Part shown: piece by piece, positions 1 through 8,812 of the stretch
Numbering within the stretch: the stretch's first letter is position 1
How the letters are laid out: each line of letters begins with the position of its first letter
Assembly: GCF_000317205.1 (NCBI RefSeq)
Contig: NZ_AJLK01000182.1
Location: 1-39,539, forward strand
From: Fischerella muscicola PCC 7414
GTDB lineage: Bacteria; Cyanobacteriota; Cyanobacteriia; Cyanobacteriales; Nostocaceae
DNA: 39,539 bases
Direction: 5' to 3'
Notes under the pieces: generated by a model
The model's database searches: none
What the model saw: only the letters and a program-made list of their open reading frames with translations
Told to the model about the DNA's origin: nothing
Program-made: the position numbers and the translations under genes

Positions 1-159
1 TCTGCCTTCTTCAATAGGATAGCGATCGCTTCACGTAGCACCACAGCAGATATTGATTTCAAAATTCAGCTAAGATGAAAAAGTTATCTTCTGCCGATCA
101 GGTAAGCCGTTCGGTGAGATTTCCTTGTACCAATACGGCTAAGCCCGAAGGAAGAAAAT

Positions 160-1134
160 ATGTCATGGATGGAGTTAAGCCTCAACACAACAGAGGAGGC
201 GGTCGATTGGGTCTGCACCCTACTTGCCTCAACCAACTATACCAATGATATTCGGATTGCAAAATACACTGAACCCAACTCATACACACTAGTAGCCCAA
301 GATATTACACAACCCTGCTGGGCGTTTACAGTCTGCTTCTATCTACCCTGTGATGTTCATACAAATGTACGCAGATCAGAAATTATTGATTTGCTCTCAC
401 CCTTGGAACGAGTGGGACTTGCCACTCCTATTCATACAGATGTATTTGAGGAAAAACCAGCACATCCAGAAGTACTTAGTCCTGTTATTCGTCGTATCGG
501 CGAACGATTTGTTGTGCTGTCTTCTAACGCCTCTTATCATTCTGAAGCGATAGACGAAGTTACCTTGAGACTTAAAACCACCCTCGCTTTTGGTACTGGT
601 TTACATCCAGCAACTATGCTTAGCCTGAAACTACTTGAGCGCCATATTCTTCCCACAATGAATGTCCTCGACCTTGGCTCAGGTTCAGGTATTTTGAGTG
701 TGGCGATGGCAAAGCTTGGGGCGCAAGTATTGGCGCTGGACAATGACTCGATCGCTGTGCAATCAACTCATGACGCTGTAAATCGTAATGGAGTCGAGCA
801 ACAGGTAACTGTTATGGAAGGGAGTTTGGGACACGGGAGCGACTTGGGACATTGGCTAAATGGGGATACGATCAAGAATGTGCCAACCATTGAGCCAACA
901 GCAGCTTTTGACCTGATTGTCGCCAATATCTTAGCACGAGTACATATTGCCCTTGCTCCTGACTTCCGGCGGGCGCTGCGTCAGACTGATACCCAGGCAG
1001 GAACATTGATTTTATCGGGTTTTAGCAGCGATTATGAGGATGCAGTCACAACATCCTTAAACAAGGAAGGATTTGAGGTTATCGATTGTGAAAGATTAGA
1101 TGAATGGGTAGCAGTAGCTTACAGTTTGCAGTAG
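160..1134 (+). CDS. prmA: PrmA-type 50S ribosomal protein L11 methyltransferase
   Basis: Predicted SAM-dependent protein methyltransferase; the PrmA family methylates ribosomal protein L11 in the cytosol. The 324-aa product has the family hallmark AFGTGLHPAT at about 143-152, a glycine-rich SAM loop DLGSGSG at about 171-177, an acidic strand end (LALDND) and the substrate-side motif LIVANILA near 254. Length is close to the usual 290-320 aa; a short poorly conserved stretch (GHGSDLGHWLNGDTIKN, about 227-243) looks like a loop insertion. The ATG follows an AGGAAG-like ribosome binding site in the preceding 12 bases. It stands alone on the plus strand, convergent with the small XRE gene downstream. 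A related SAM methyltransferase of different substrate cannot be excluded, but the GTGLHPAT motif argues for PrmA. Confidence 0.9.
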   Translation: MSWMELSLNTTEEAVDWVCTLLASTNYTNDIRIAKYTEPNSYTLVAQDITQPCWAFTVCFYLPCDVHTNVRRSEIIDLLSPLERVGLATPIHTDVFEEKPAHPEVLSPVIRRIGERFVVLSSNASYHSEAIDEVTLRLKTTLAFGTGLHPATMLSLKLLERHILPTMNVLDLGSGSGILSVAMAKLGAQVLALDNDSIAVQSTHDAVNRNGVEQQVTVMEGSLGHGSDLGHWLNGDTIKNVPTIEPTAAFDLIVANILARVHIALAPDFRRALRQTDTQAGTLILSGFSSDYEDAVTTSLNKEGFEVIDCERLDEWVAVAYSLQ

Positions 1135-1157
1135 AAGCTCAAAGTCCTCCTTGTCCC

Positions 1158-1385
1158 TCAGAATTCCACGCCAAAATCAACCCCCAATGCCTCTTCTATT
1201 TTGCGGAGGTTCTCAATAGAGAGCGCTCCTTTGAGAGTTTCCTTTTCAATGTCGTACCAGTAAGTGCGCGACACACCAACCTCATCACATATCTGTTCCA
1301 GAGACTTCTTGCAATCTAGTCGAGCTTGTTTGATGCGATCGCCCAATCCCTCAATATCAATTTCTTTGACTTGTCTTATTCGCAT
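1158..1385 (-). CDS. small XRE-family helix-turn-helix regulator
   Basis: A 75-aa protein that is essentially one HTH_3/XRE DNA-binding domain: GLGDRIKQARLDCKKSLEQ, then VGVSRTYWYDIEKE as the recognition helix region, then SIENLRKIEEALGV. No second domain is present, so it probably acts as a dimeric DNA-binding repressor or as an antitoxin-like regulator. No toxin-like partner lies next to it: the neighbour on one side is the convergent prmA and on the other a repeat-filled spacer. The ATG has no obvious Shine-Dalgarno sequence. The target is unknown; autoregulation is typical of the family but is not shown here. Confidence 0.8.
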   Translation of the reverse strand: MRIRQVKEIDIEGLGDRIKQARLDCKKSLEQICDEVGVSRTYWYDIEKETLKGALSIENLRKIEEALGVDFGVEF

Positions 1386-1516
1386 GATCGCACTTATTAC
1401 ACAACCACTGAAAAATTTATATATCTAATATACACCATAAATTTTTAGATTGCAAACTAAAAATTCATGGTGAATGAAAAAATATCTTGAACCATTCAAA
1501 CCCCACTCAAGTACCA

Positions 1517-1655
1517 ATTACCCTTACGGGTTCGCGCTTATGCTCATGGGGGACTCACCGGCCCCCACTCCCTGTCGCTCGTGGGGATTGGGGGCTAGGG
1601 GCCCCCTTTGGGGTTGGGGGAGGGAACCTCCTGCGTAAGAGTCGCTGGCTCACCA
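1517..1655. repeat. dispersed G-rich intergenic repeat, copy 1 (G-quadruplex-like core)
   Basis: Seen directly: a block with ACGGGTTCGCGCTTATGCTC, then ATGGGGGACTCACCGGCCCC, then a 42-base core at 1583-1624 made of G runs (GGGG, GGGGG, GGGG, GGGG, GGGGG, GGG) with short loops. The same 42-base core is present in inverted orientation at 5522-5563, and the left part recurs at about 19200-19240. It is non-coding; the open frame across it is probably accidental. The spacing of the G runs fits an intramolecular G-quadruplex, which is inference. Confidence 0.8.
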
Positions 1656-1679
1656 ATTACCCATTACCAATTACCAATG

Positions 1680-2638
1680 CTATATTTCTTTTTTCTTACG
1701 GTTGGAATACCATACCAAAAACATAAATAACCCCATCCCAACCAGATATTTTAATGGTAATGGTACGCGGGGATTAGGAGAGAAAAAGCCCTCAATTGTA
1801 CCAGCAATAATTAACATTGGCACTATCCCAAATACTAGCTGCACTGCCAGAGAACCGTAGAATTTTAATGCCTCAGCACGGCGATACTTACCAGGAAATA
1901 AAAGCGCTTTGCCAATTAAAAATCCTGCACCACCAGCAAAAAAATAGCAGGTAATTCTATAGAACCGTGGGGAAATACAAATGCCCAAAAAGGATAGGCA
2001 AGATTGTTTTGTCCTACTAGAGTGCCAACAGCACCAATTAATAAACCATTAAATAACATTAAAAATGCTGTATAAGCCCCAGCGGTGATCCCACCAGCAA
2101 CAGCACCAAATGACACCGATAAATTGTTAATCATAATATTGCTAGATGCCAAAGGTTCAATCCCAACAATTGATCCCATCCATAACTCATGCTCATCCCG
2201 CACCTTAATAATCATGCTTTCAGGCACTATTAAGGACATAAAGCTTGGATCTTGCCAGGCATACCACCAAGCAACCAGCGCCCCCAACAAAAATAAGCCA
2301 GTGGCAAAGGCAATATACGGAAATGTCTGCTGTATGATAGATGGCAAACCCCAACTATAAAATTGCAGTACTGCTTGCCACTCTTGGCGACGAGAACCTT
2401 GGTAAATTTGCGTGTAGGCACGCGTTGTTAATAATTGTAAATTTTGTATCAACATATTACCGACTTGCTGGGTGCGGGCGCGGGCTAAATCTGCTGATAC
2501 AGAACGATATAAACTTGCTAGTTCCCTGATTTCTGAAGCCGGCAGTGATTTTAGTCCTTTTTTTTCTACCTGTTTTAATAAAGCTTCCAGACGCAGCCAA
2601 TTTGCTTCTCGCCTAGCAATCCAACGTTGAATATTCAT
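1680..2638 (-). pseudogene. SpoIIM/DUF95-family integral membrane protein, frameshifted
   Basis: Two overlapping minus-strand frames together make one stage II sporulation protein M-like (DUF95) membrane protein of about 318 aa. The first frame starts at the ATG at 2638 (MNIQRWIARREANWLRLEAL), carries transmembrane segments and reaches HGSIELPAIF; it then ends in a non-homologous LLVVQDF and stop. The second frame resumes with FAGGAGFLIGKALLFPGKYR and ends at 1680. The switch occurs in a run of seven A (T7 on the coding strand) at 1938-1944; one extra T restores a continuous IFFAGGAGF. It is divergent from a polytopic membrane protein and an RDD protein, a combination often seen together in cyanobacteria (my recollection). 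The break may be a real mutation, a sequencing error, or slippage-dependent expression. Confidence 0.82.
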
Positions 2639-2716
2639 AAATTTTAGGAACACTAGCTTGTACTTAGCTTAAGATAGCCTCAATTCAACACAGTAGATTA
2701 AAGATAGGAGCAGTGT

Positions 2717-3568
2717 ATGTCTTATAATTTGGGTTCTCCTAGTCCCATAGAACCACTAAGTCTCGGTAATGTCATTACTGCGGGAATACGGATATATCGA
2801 TCGCACCTAAAAGATTATTTTTTGTTAGCTCTCAAAGCTTATGTGTGGTTGCTTGTTCCGATTTATGGCTGGGCAAAATTTTATGCCCTCTCTGCATTGA
2901 TCTCTCGTTTGACTTTTGCTGAATTAGTCAACCAACCCGAAAGTATTTCCTCAGGGCAACGTTTCGTCAATTCTAGAATATGGCAATTTTTAATCAACAT
3001 GCTACTCATGTTACTTTTGGGTATGGGAATTTTGATTGGTGTTGTAATTATATTTGCTATTTTTGGTGTTTTATCAGCAGTATTGGTTGGGGGATTAAAT
3101 CAACAAGCTAATATTGGTGTGTATCTGATTTTGGGTTTGCTTGCTTTTGTAATTGGTATTTTGGCGCTTATAGCAGTTTTGTGGATAACTACACGGTTTT
3201 ATTTAGTGGAGGTTCCTCTGGCAATTGAAGATAATGTTGATGGGACTTCAACAATTTCTCGAAGTTGGGAACTAACTAAGGGTTACGTGTGGCGAATTAT
3301 TTTAATTTCTTTTGTTGCTTTTTTGATTACGTTACCGATTCAAATTGTCGTTCAGATTGTTAGTACTATTGTGCAATTAATTTTTACACCTTTACTGGAA
3401 CAAAACTCTGGTTTTGGACTTCTGTTTGCTGTGATTATCTTGGCTTTAAGTTTTGCTAGCGGTGCGGTAGTTTTACCATTTTGGCAAGCGATAAAAGCAG
3501 TAATATACTACGACCTGAGGAGTCGTAGAGAAGGTTTAGGCTTAAAGTTGCGCGATTACGAAATCTAA
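2717..3568 (+). CDS. polytopic membrane protein (GDPD-membrane-domain-like)
   Basis: A 283-aa protein with about six hydrophobic segments: about 36-60, 92-128, 137-160, 192-222 and 236-262. It begins with PIEPLSLGNVITAGIRIYRSHLKDYF and ends with PFWQAIKAVIYYDLRSRREG, a layout typical of the membrane domain related to glycerophosphodiester phosphodiesterase membrane regions and DUF975-like proteins. No catalytic motif is visible, so no enzymatic role is claimed. It lies between the divergent SpoIIM-family gene and an RDD gene on the same strand, 116 bases upstream. Such clusters suggest a shared envelope or transport role, which is inference. The GGAG-like sequence 8-12 bases before the ATG supports the start. 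Confidence 0.75.
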   Translation: MSYNLGSPSPIEPLSLGNVITAGIRIYRSHLKDYFLLALKAYVWLLVPIYGWAKFYALSALISRLTFAELVNQPESISSGQRFVNSRIWQFLINMLLMLLLGMGILIGVVIIFAIFGVLSAVLVGGLNQQANIGVYLILGLLAFVIGILALIAVLWITTRFYLVEVPLAIEDNVDGTSTISRSWELTKGYVWRIILISFVAFLITLPIQIVVQIVSTIVQLIFTPLLEQNSGFGLLFAVIILALSFASGAVVLPFWQAIKAVIYYDLRSRREGLGLKLRDYEI

Positions 3569-3684
3569 AACTAAGTAGTCGGCAAAAATAAAGTTAACTC
3601 GTAAGGGTCGTCATTTGTCATTGGTAATGGTTTTAGAATTGGTGTACGCCGTTCATGATAGCTACTTAATTAGCTTTAAATACA

Positions 3685-4473
3685 ATGCATATTTTTAATC
3701 GTGTTAAATACCAAACACCAGAAAGTGTAGAACTAGAATTTGTTCTAGCAGGGATTGGTAGTCGTGCTTGGGCTTTAGTAATTGACTATCATGTCTTGGC
3801 TTTAATTTTAGTTGTTTTCCTAGTTGCTTGGTTAGCAATTGCTTTTCAGATCATCGATTGGTTAAGCAATATTGTTGGCCCTGAAAATATAGGTCTTTGG
3901 TTTTTGGCGATCGCTATTTTAGTTAATTATTTTATTTACACAGGGTATTTTGTTTTTTTTGAAACTCTTTGGCATGGTCAAACCCCTGGCAAACGTATTG
4001 CTAAAATTCGCGTGATTAAGGACAATGGTCAACCAATAGGATTGCAGCAAGCAGCTCTACGTGCTTTGTTGCGGCCTATTGACGATACCTTATTTTTAGG
4101 AGCTTTTTTTATTCTTTTCGGTCGCCGTGAAAAACGTTTAGGTGACTGGGTAGCTGGTACAGTTGTGATTCAAGCACAAACAAGAACTGTATCTACATTG
4201 ACGATTTCGGAACAAGCTAAACCCATCTCAGAGCAATTGTTGCAAACAGCCGATATCTCAGCAATGTTACCCGATGATTTTGCTGTGATTCGTGAATATT
4301 TGCTTAGACGTGGTGGCATGGCGGCAAAAGCTAGAAGTTCAGTTGCTCTACAATTAGCTAGACAAGTAAAAGCGATTATTAACTTAGAAAAAGTGCCAGA
4401 AAATGTTAGTCCTGATCTATTTTTAGAAGCAATTTATCTGAGTTACCAGCAAAGTTCAAATTTTGGTCAATAG
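3685..4473 (+). CDS. RDD family membrane protein
   Basis: A 262-aa protein with an N-terminal RDD domain: conserved Arg27 in GSRAWALVIDY, Asp34 in the first membrane helix (about 28-52), a second pair of helices at about 75-95, and the diagnostic GQTPGKRIAKIRVI near 105. A third hydrophobic stretch (about 131-142) ends at FGRREKRLGDWVAGTVV, again typical. The last 100 residues form a soluble tail. RDD proteins are poorly characterised membrane proteins, some implicated in ion transport; no specific function is claimed. It probably belongs with the polytopic membrane gene just upstream on the same strand. The start is the first ATG after an AT-rich spacer. Confidence 0.85.
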   Translation: MHIFNRVKYQTPESVELEFVLAGIGSRAWALVIDYHVLALILVVFLVAWLAIAFQIIDWLSNIVGPENIGLWFLAIAILVNYFIYTGYFVFFETLWHGQTPGKRIAKIRVIKDNGQPIGLQQAALRALLRPIDDTLFLGAFFILFGRREKRLGDWVAGTVVIQAQTRTVSTLTISEQAKPISEQLLQTADISAMLPDDFAVIREYLLRRGGMAAKARSSVALQLARQVKAIINLEKVPENVSPDLFLEAIYLSYQQSSNFGQ

Positions 4474-4600
4474 TCAATAGTCCATAGTCAATTGATTACT
4501 ACTAACAATCAACCAGTAATCGCTAAATACTAAACAATAACTACTAGCTACTAATCGACCATCAACAATTGACCATTGACCATTGACAATTGACTAACTA
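4466..4600. repeat. GTCAATA / TTGACCA heptamer-type tract between converging genes
   Basis: The spacer between the RDD gene and the minus-strand DUF1868 gene is made of degenerate 7-base units: GTCAATAGTCAATAGTCCAT on the left and ACCATTGACCATTGACAATT on the right, which are partly complementary to each other and can pair. Similar tracts occur at 10262-10315, 20444-20500 and 36520-36590. Short tandem heptamer repeats of this kind are a known feature of filamentous cyanobacterial genomes. Confidence 0.7.
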
Positions 4601-5391
4601 AAATTTAAAACTGGCCAATCTGGTTGGCGATAATAATAGGTCATATCGTCAAATTTCCGCAATTCCACACGGTGGATCAGAAACTCTGGTGTATTTAGTA
4701 ACCATTGTTGGTTCAACTGTGAAAAGAGAGTAGCCAGGCGATCGCGATCTAAATTTGGTGAAATTTCCCCAAAATAGCCTAAGGTGACATGGGCGGTAAA
4801 ATGATATTGTTGTTCGATACCTAAAGTCATGATGTTAGGATTTTGGTAAATTGCCCGGCGAAAGTTAACTATTTCTTCGTAAGAGTTTTGATCTTGGGGT
4901 ACTAAACAAACACCCACAGCTCTCGTCATCACCATTAGTCCTAGCATTTGCCAACGAATAGGATGAGTAATACGTCGTGTCAAGGATTGTTGATATTGCT
5001 GAAAAATTTCAGCAAAGCAAGAACGTAACTGTTGTTCGTATTCAGGATTTTTTTCACAAGCATCGCGAAAAGCACTATCCCAAATTAAATCTGCCAAAGT
5101 TAAATGGAAGCTAGCAGGCGGTACGGGTACAATCAGATCACTACCCACAGGTAAGTGCAAAAGTTCCTGTTGATAACTCTGCAACTGAGTGTAGAAATTA
5201 AAGTTTTGTGTCTCTTCTTGCTGGGGTGGGGTAATAACCGTATAACCCGGAAAAGACACAGCCTGTCTTTCCCTATTTTGTGTAGGCTGAAATTTGGAAG
5301 ATTCCAGGATATGCTGGACTTGGGTTCCATAGGCTTCTGGCAGCGTCATCCGCGCCACCCGGTTGAGGTAGGTTTGATAATTGTCGTCCAC
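4594..5391 (-). CDS. DUF1868 / 2H-phosphoesterase-like protein
   Basis: A 265-aa soluble protein. Two H-x-T signatures of the 2H phosphoesterase superfamily can be seen: FHLTLADLIWD near 115 and FTAHVTLGYFGE near 198. In that superfamily the paired histidine-threonine motifs act on cyclic phosphates or 2',3'-linked phosphodiesters of RNA or nucleotides; the substrate here is unknown. The spacing and flanking sequence match what I know as DUF1868. The N-terminal 60 residues look like an extension. It is convergent with the RDD gene and divergent from holA, with no evident operon partner. Confidence 0.75.
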   Translation of the reverse strand: MDDNYQTYLNRVARMTLPEAYGTQVQHILESSKFQPTQNRERQAVSFPGYTVITPPQQEETQNFNFYTQLQSYQQELLHLPVGSDLIVPVPPASFHLTLADLIWDSAFRDACEKNPEYEQQLRSCFAEIFQQYQQSLTRRITHPIRWQMLGLMVMTRAVGVCLVPQDQNSYEEIVNFRRAIYQNPNIMTLGIEQQYHFTAHVTLGYFGEISPNLDRDRLATLFSQLNQQWLLNTPEFLIHRVELRKFDDMTYYYRQPDWPVLNFS

Positions 5392-5436
5392 TTTTCATAT
5401 CCTCGCACTCTGTCCTTGATTTTAATTTGTTAGTGG

Positions 5437-5816
5437 GTAGTAGTTAGTAGTTTGTTGGTGGTTGGTTGTTGGTTGTTGGTGGTTGGTGGTTGGTGGTGAG
5501 TCAGCGCGCCCCAAGGGGGGTCCCTCCCCCAACCCCAAAGGGGGCCCCTAGCCCCCAATCCCCAACGCCAGGTGCTTTATGCCGGGAAACCCGTCCACCG
5601 CACTGGCTCCTCCCTGTCGGTCGTGGGGGCCGGTGAGTCCCCCATGAGCGACTGACGAACCCGAAGGGTTGGTTGTTAGTGGTTAGTAGTTAGTAGTTGT
5701 TTGTTGGTTATTTCCAATGCCCACTCCTCACACTCCCCACCTCCCCACCTCCCCACTGCCCCCGAGTTCCCCACCTCCCCATCCCCCATCCCCCACTCTC
5801 ACCAGGAGGTTTCGCT
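5437..5816. repeat. composite repeat spacer upstream of holA (TTGGTGG tract, G-rich repeat copy 2, C-rich tract)
   Basis: From left to right: a GTTGGTTGTTGGTGGTTGG-type tract (5437-5500); an inverted copy of the G-rich dispersed repeat (5505-5670) whose 42-base core at 5522-5563 is the exact complement of 1583-1624; another TTGTTAGTGG tract; and a C-rich run (5717-5800) of repeated CTCCCCACCT. The reading frame of holA happens to stay open through the last part, but it encodes low-complexity proline-rich sequence that I do not regard as translated. Copy 2 carries an extra stretch (about 5565-5605) absent from copy 1. Confidence 0.8.
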
Positions 5817-6806
5817 ATGCCAATTTATGTTTACTGGGGTGAGGACGATTTTGCTATCGAAAAAGCAGTTGCGATTTTACGCGATCGCGTCCTTGATCCT
5901 GCGTGGGCAAGTTTTAACTACACAACCCTTTCCCCAGATCAGGCTGATGCTGCGATCGCTGGGTTAAATCAAGTGATGACACCACCTTTTGGTGCTGGTA
6001 GTCGCTTGGTATGGCTTGTCAATACTACTATTTGTCAACATTGCCCAGACAATGTGTTATCAGAACTAGCGCGAACTTTACCAGTAATTCCCGAAGATGC
6101 ATTTTTATTGCTGACTAGCCGTAATAAGCCTGATGAGCGGCTCAAATCTACTAAACTTTTAAAGCAATTCGCTGCTGAGTTCCGGGAATTTTCGTTAATT
6201 CCACCTTGGAAAACAGAACTATTAGTGCAATCTGTACAGACTACTGCTCAAGCTGTAGGTGTAAAATTAACTCCTAAAGCTATAGAAATTTTGGCGGAGG
6301 CTGTAGGCAACGATACACGACTACTGTACAATGAGTTAGAGAAAATACAGCTTTATGCTGGTGACAGTAACAAACCACAAGATATAGATGTTGTTACTCA
6401 GCTAGTTAGAAATACTAATCAGAATAGCTTGCAATTAGCAGCAGCGATGAAGGCGGGAGATACAGCCAAGGCTTTAGCTATATTGGCGAATCTCATTAAT
6501 GCTTGTGAACCCTCTTTGCGGATCGTTGCTACACTGATTGGTCAATTTCGTACTTGGTTATGGGTAAAGTTGATGGTGGAAAGTGGTGAACGCAATCCCC
6601 AAGCGATCGCCCAAGCTGCTGAGGTAAGCAACCCCAAGCGTATCTACTTTTTACAACAAGAAGTCAAATCGCTTTCTGTACAGCAACTGATTGACTGTTT
6701 ACCCCTACTACTAGAGTTAGAAGTTAATCTCAAACAAGGAGCAGCAGAAATGTTAATTCTCCAAACAAAAATTATAGAAATTTGTCAAGTATGTCAAAGA
6801 AGCTGA
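5817..6806 (+). CDS. holA: DNA polymerase III subunit delta
   Basis: Delta subunit of the clamp-loader complex, which opens the beta sliding clamp during chromosome replication. The 329-aa product begins MPIYVYWGEDDFAIEKAV, the usual N-terminus of cyanobacterial delta proteins, and continues with the AAA+-like fold (LVWLVNTTICQHCP, EDAFLLLTSRNKPDERLKSTK) and a C-terminal helical collar domain (SLQLAAAMKAGDTAKAL, LIGQFRTWLWVK, LKQGAAEMLILQTKIIEI). I chose the ATG at 5817 rather than an upstream in-frame start because an AGGAGG ribosome binding site lies 9 bases before it and the upstream 40 codons are a C-rich repeat. Monocistronic as far as can be seen. Confidence 0.92.
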   Translation: MPIYVYWGEDDFAIEKAVAILRDRVLDPAWASFNYTTLSPDQADAAIAGLNQVMTPPFGAGSRLVWLVNTTICQHCPDNVLSELARTLPVIPEDAFLLLTSRNKPDERLKSTKLLKQFAAEFREFSLIPPWKTELLVQSVQTTAQAVGVKLTPKAIEILAEAVGNDTRLLYNELEKIQLYAGDSNKPQDIDVVTQLVRNTNQNSLQLAAAMKAGDTAKALAILANLINACEPSLRIVATLIGQFRTWLWVKLMVESGERNPQAIAQAAEVSNPKRIYFLQQEVKSLSVQQLIDCLPLLLELEVNLKQGAAEMLILQTKIIEICQVCQRS

Positions 6807-6917
6807 CAAAAAATATGAATCTTACCTAAACTCAGTATTTTCTTGGAACTTCTTTCTCCTAAAATTATTCATTCTAATTAACAAAATTCTATATTGTAGT
6901 TGTTTTGAACACAGCAA

Positions 6918-7400
6918 ATGAACAGATTGTATCAACCATTCTGCCGTTCTAGCGCGACTAGAATGCTTTCTAAAATAATGTTTTTTCGCTCTCTGACTAT
7001 AGCTAGCTTTATCTCTAGTGTTTTGGTCTTTAGCTCAACAGCTAATGCTAATGCCCAAAGTCCTCAACTCAACAATACAGATATAGTCAACTACTCTCGA
7101 GTTTTATTACGGATTGAACCAGAGCGACAGCAAGCATTTGACAAAATAAAGAAAATTATTGGGGATAGAGAAATTCCTAAGATTGTTTGTAACGAGCCTA
7201 ATAGCTTTAAATCTCTACCATCAGAAGCTAGAGATGTGGCAGTAAACTACTGCAATCGCTCTCAGCAAATTGTTGAATCTAATGGTCTTAGCATTGATCA
7301 ATTTAATAATATTACTCTTCAATTACAAAATAATGAAGACTTAAAAAGACAAATTTATAATACTTTAATCCGTCTGCAAAAAGTACCTAATAATCAATAG
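6918..7400 (+). CDS. exported DUF4168-like protein
   Basis: A 160-aa protein with an N-terminal signal sequence: basic start, hydrophobic core FRSLTIASFISSVLVFSS (about 23-40) and a likely cleavage after ANANA (about 46). The mature part is helical and polar: YSRVLLRIEPERQQAFDKIK, then NEPNSFKSLPSEARDVAVNYCNRSQQIVESNGLSIDQFNNI. This matches my memory of DUF4168 proteins, secreted cyanobacterial proteins of unknown function; two cysteines (about 97 and 113) could form a disulfide. The first ATG is used, but the one at codon 16 (MLSKIMFFRS) would give a more ordinary signal peptide. It stands alone, convergent with a LuxR-type gene. Confidence 0.72.
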   Translation: MNRLYQPFCRSSATRMLSKIMFFRSLTIASFISSVLVFSSTANANAQSPQLNNTDIVNYSRVLLRIEPERQQAFDKIKKIIGDREIPKIVCNEPNSFKSLPSEARDVAVNYCNRSQQIVESNGLSIDQFNNITLQLQNNEDLKRQIYNTLIRLQKVPNNQ

Positions 7401-7434
7401 GAGAGATTTACTGACATGCTCCCGCTACTATATC

Positions 7435-8049
7435 CTACACCCCGCCTGTAGGAAATTGACTTTCTAAGAACATTTGACGTTTGGCATGAATATTCTTCAT
7501 ATGTTTTTTCACAGTATTGATACTTATGTAAAGATGATCTGCAATTTCTTTGTAACTATAACTAGCTCTATACAGACTCCAAATATCAGCTTCTCTTTGT
7601 TGTGTGAGGTTGTACTGTGTAACTTCTGCGTTAACTAGGTTTCTAATTGATTCATATCGATTTTCAATTGTGACTAAAAAGCAATGATATTTGAATTTTG
7701 CTAAATTCAGCAATTTCACCCGAACTCGAAATAATTTTAACTTATCAAGGGAAATTTCATCAGATAGGATGAGTAATTTATCAGGAAAGAGATTGTGGCT
7801 TACAAGCAACAGCTCACAAATTTGCCAAATAGCTTGTGGTAATTTGTGCTGATGATAATTATCTTGACTAATTTGATGAAAAATATGATGTGCCGATGCA
7901 TTAGCATAAATAAGTTCACCTGTTTCGCTAATAATTAGTAAACCATCTTGTAAGCTTTCTATAACTTCTTTTAAGAAATCAGCTTGTTGCCAGTTCTGAT
8001 ATTTCAGATTATCTTTGAGATTGAGTGATATGTTTGTGAGAGTAATCAT
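7435..8049 (-). CDS. PAS domain-LuxR type transcriptional regulator
   Basis: A DNA-binding regulator of about 204 aa. An N-terminal PAS-like domain (FLKEVIESLQDGLLIISETGELIYANASAH and following) precedes a C-terminal LuxR/GerE helix-turn-helix: LTQQREADIWSLYRASYSYK followed by EIADHLYISINTVKKHMKNI. There is no receiver domain, so activity is probably set by a ligand or protein sensed through PAS; the signal is unknown. I chose ATG 8049 (MITLTNISLN) over the upstream ATG at 8148 because the extra 33 residues are strongly AT-driven and unlike a domain; the longer start remains possible. A 660-base AT-rich spacer separates it from the next gene. Monocistronic. Confidence 0.8.
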   Translation of the reverse strand: MITLTNISLNLKDNLKYQNWQQADFLKEVIESLQDGLLIISETGELIYANASAHHIFHQISQDNYHQHKLPQAIWQICELLLVSHNLFPDKLLILSDEISLDKLKLFRVRVKLLNLAKFKYHCFLVTIENRYESIRNLVNAEVTQYNLTQQREADIWSLYRASYSYKEIADHLYISINTVKKHMKNIHAKRQMFLESQFPTGGV

Positions 8050-8149
8050 AGTAACTTGATTATTATGTTTCGAGTTTTTATATTTGAATTTATTTGAATC
8101 AAGACGCAAAACTAGCTTATAGTCGAGCCGAAGCACAACTATAAACAAG

Positions 8150-8812
8150 ATATGTATTCCACAGATAGAAGTTTATTTAAATTGACATAGTTTAAATACA
8201 AATGTTTGATTGACTATTTCGGATATAGTTTTTAAAAAATTTACTATTTGTACCAAAAAAGATAACAACAGTAGTAAATATGCTGTTGAAATTTTATTTT
8301 TGGTTTTAGATTTAATTTAACTAAATATTTACTCTAGCAAGACCGTAAAAATAGCTACAATATGTCAAGAAACTGATAATTGCTAGCTAGTAATAATTAA
8401 CACCTTAATAGCTAGAGTTAACCCCAACCCCTCTGGTGAACCCTCGCAGAGGGGTGTCCTCTCTTGACTGGGTGAGGTGACTTTCAAGTCAGCCAATCAC
8501 GGGACAATCCCACGAACCTTGCTACGAAAATTTCAATCTTCCTACACCCCCACACCCTTATACCCCACACCCATTTTCAAGCTAGCGAATCGCAAACTTA
8601 AGCTAAAAGTCCTTGAAAATTATTTCTTAATGAGATTCTAGGGTGATGCAATATAACAGTAGACAAAATTATCTTGTAGCTAGGTAACATACCAATCTAT
8701 TCATGCAAATTAAAATAAAATTCTTTTTTACAATTTTTTAGAGAATCGTTAACTATAACATAAACTCGGTATGTTCTCACCAGTTAGTGCGTTACCATCC
8801 TAAATAATGTAA
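8150..8812. other. gene-free AT-rich spacer with one hairpin and a C-rich tract
   Basis: No convincing coding region. It holds an AT-rich part (8150-8400, likely including the promoter of the PAS-LuxR gene), an imperfect stem formed by CCCCTCTGG and CAGAGGGGT (about 8429-8457), and a C-rich tract of ACACCCCCACACCC type (about 8542-8573) resembling tracts elsewhere in the window. Confidence 0.6.

Noticed and set aside
1487-1726. 79-codon open frame across the G-rich repeat
   Set aside because: It translates the dispersed repeat; the other copies are not open in the same way.
5697-5816. Upstream extension of holA
   Set aside because: Encoded by a C-rich repeat; a strong AGGAGG site supports the start at 5817.
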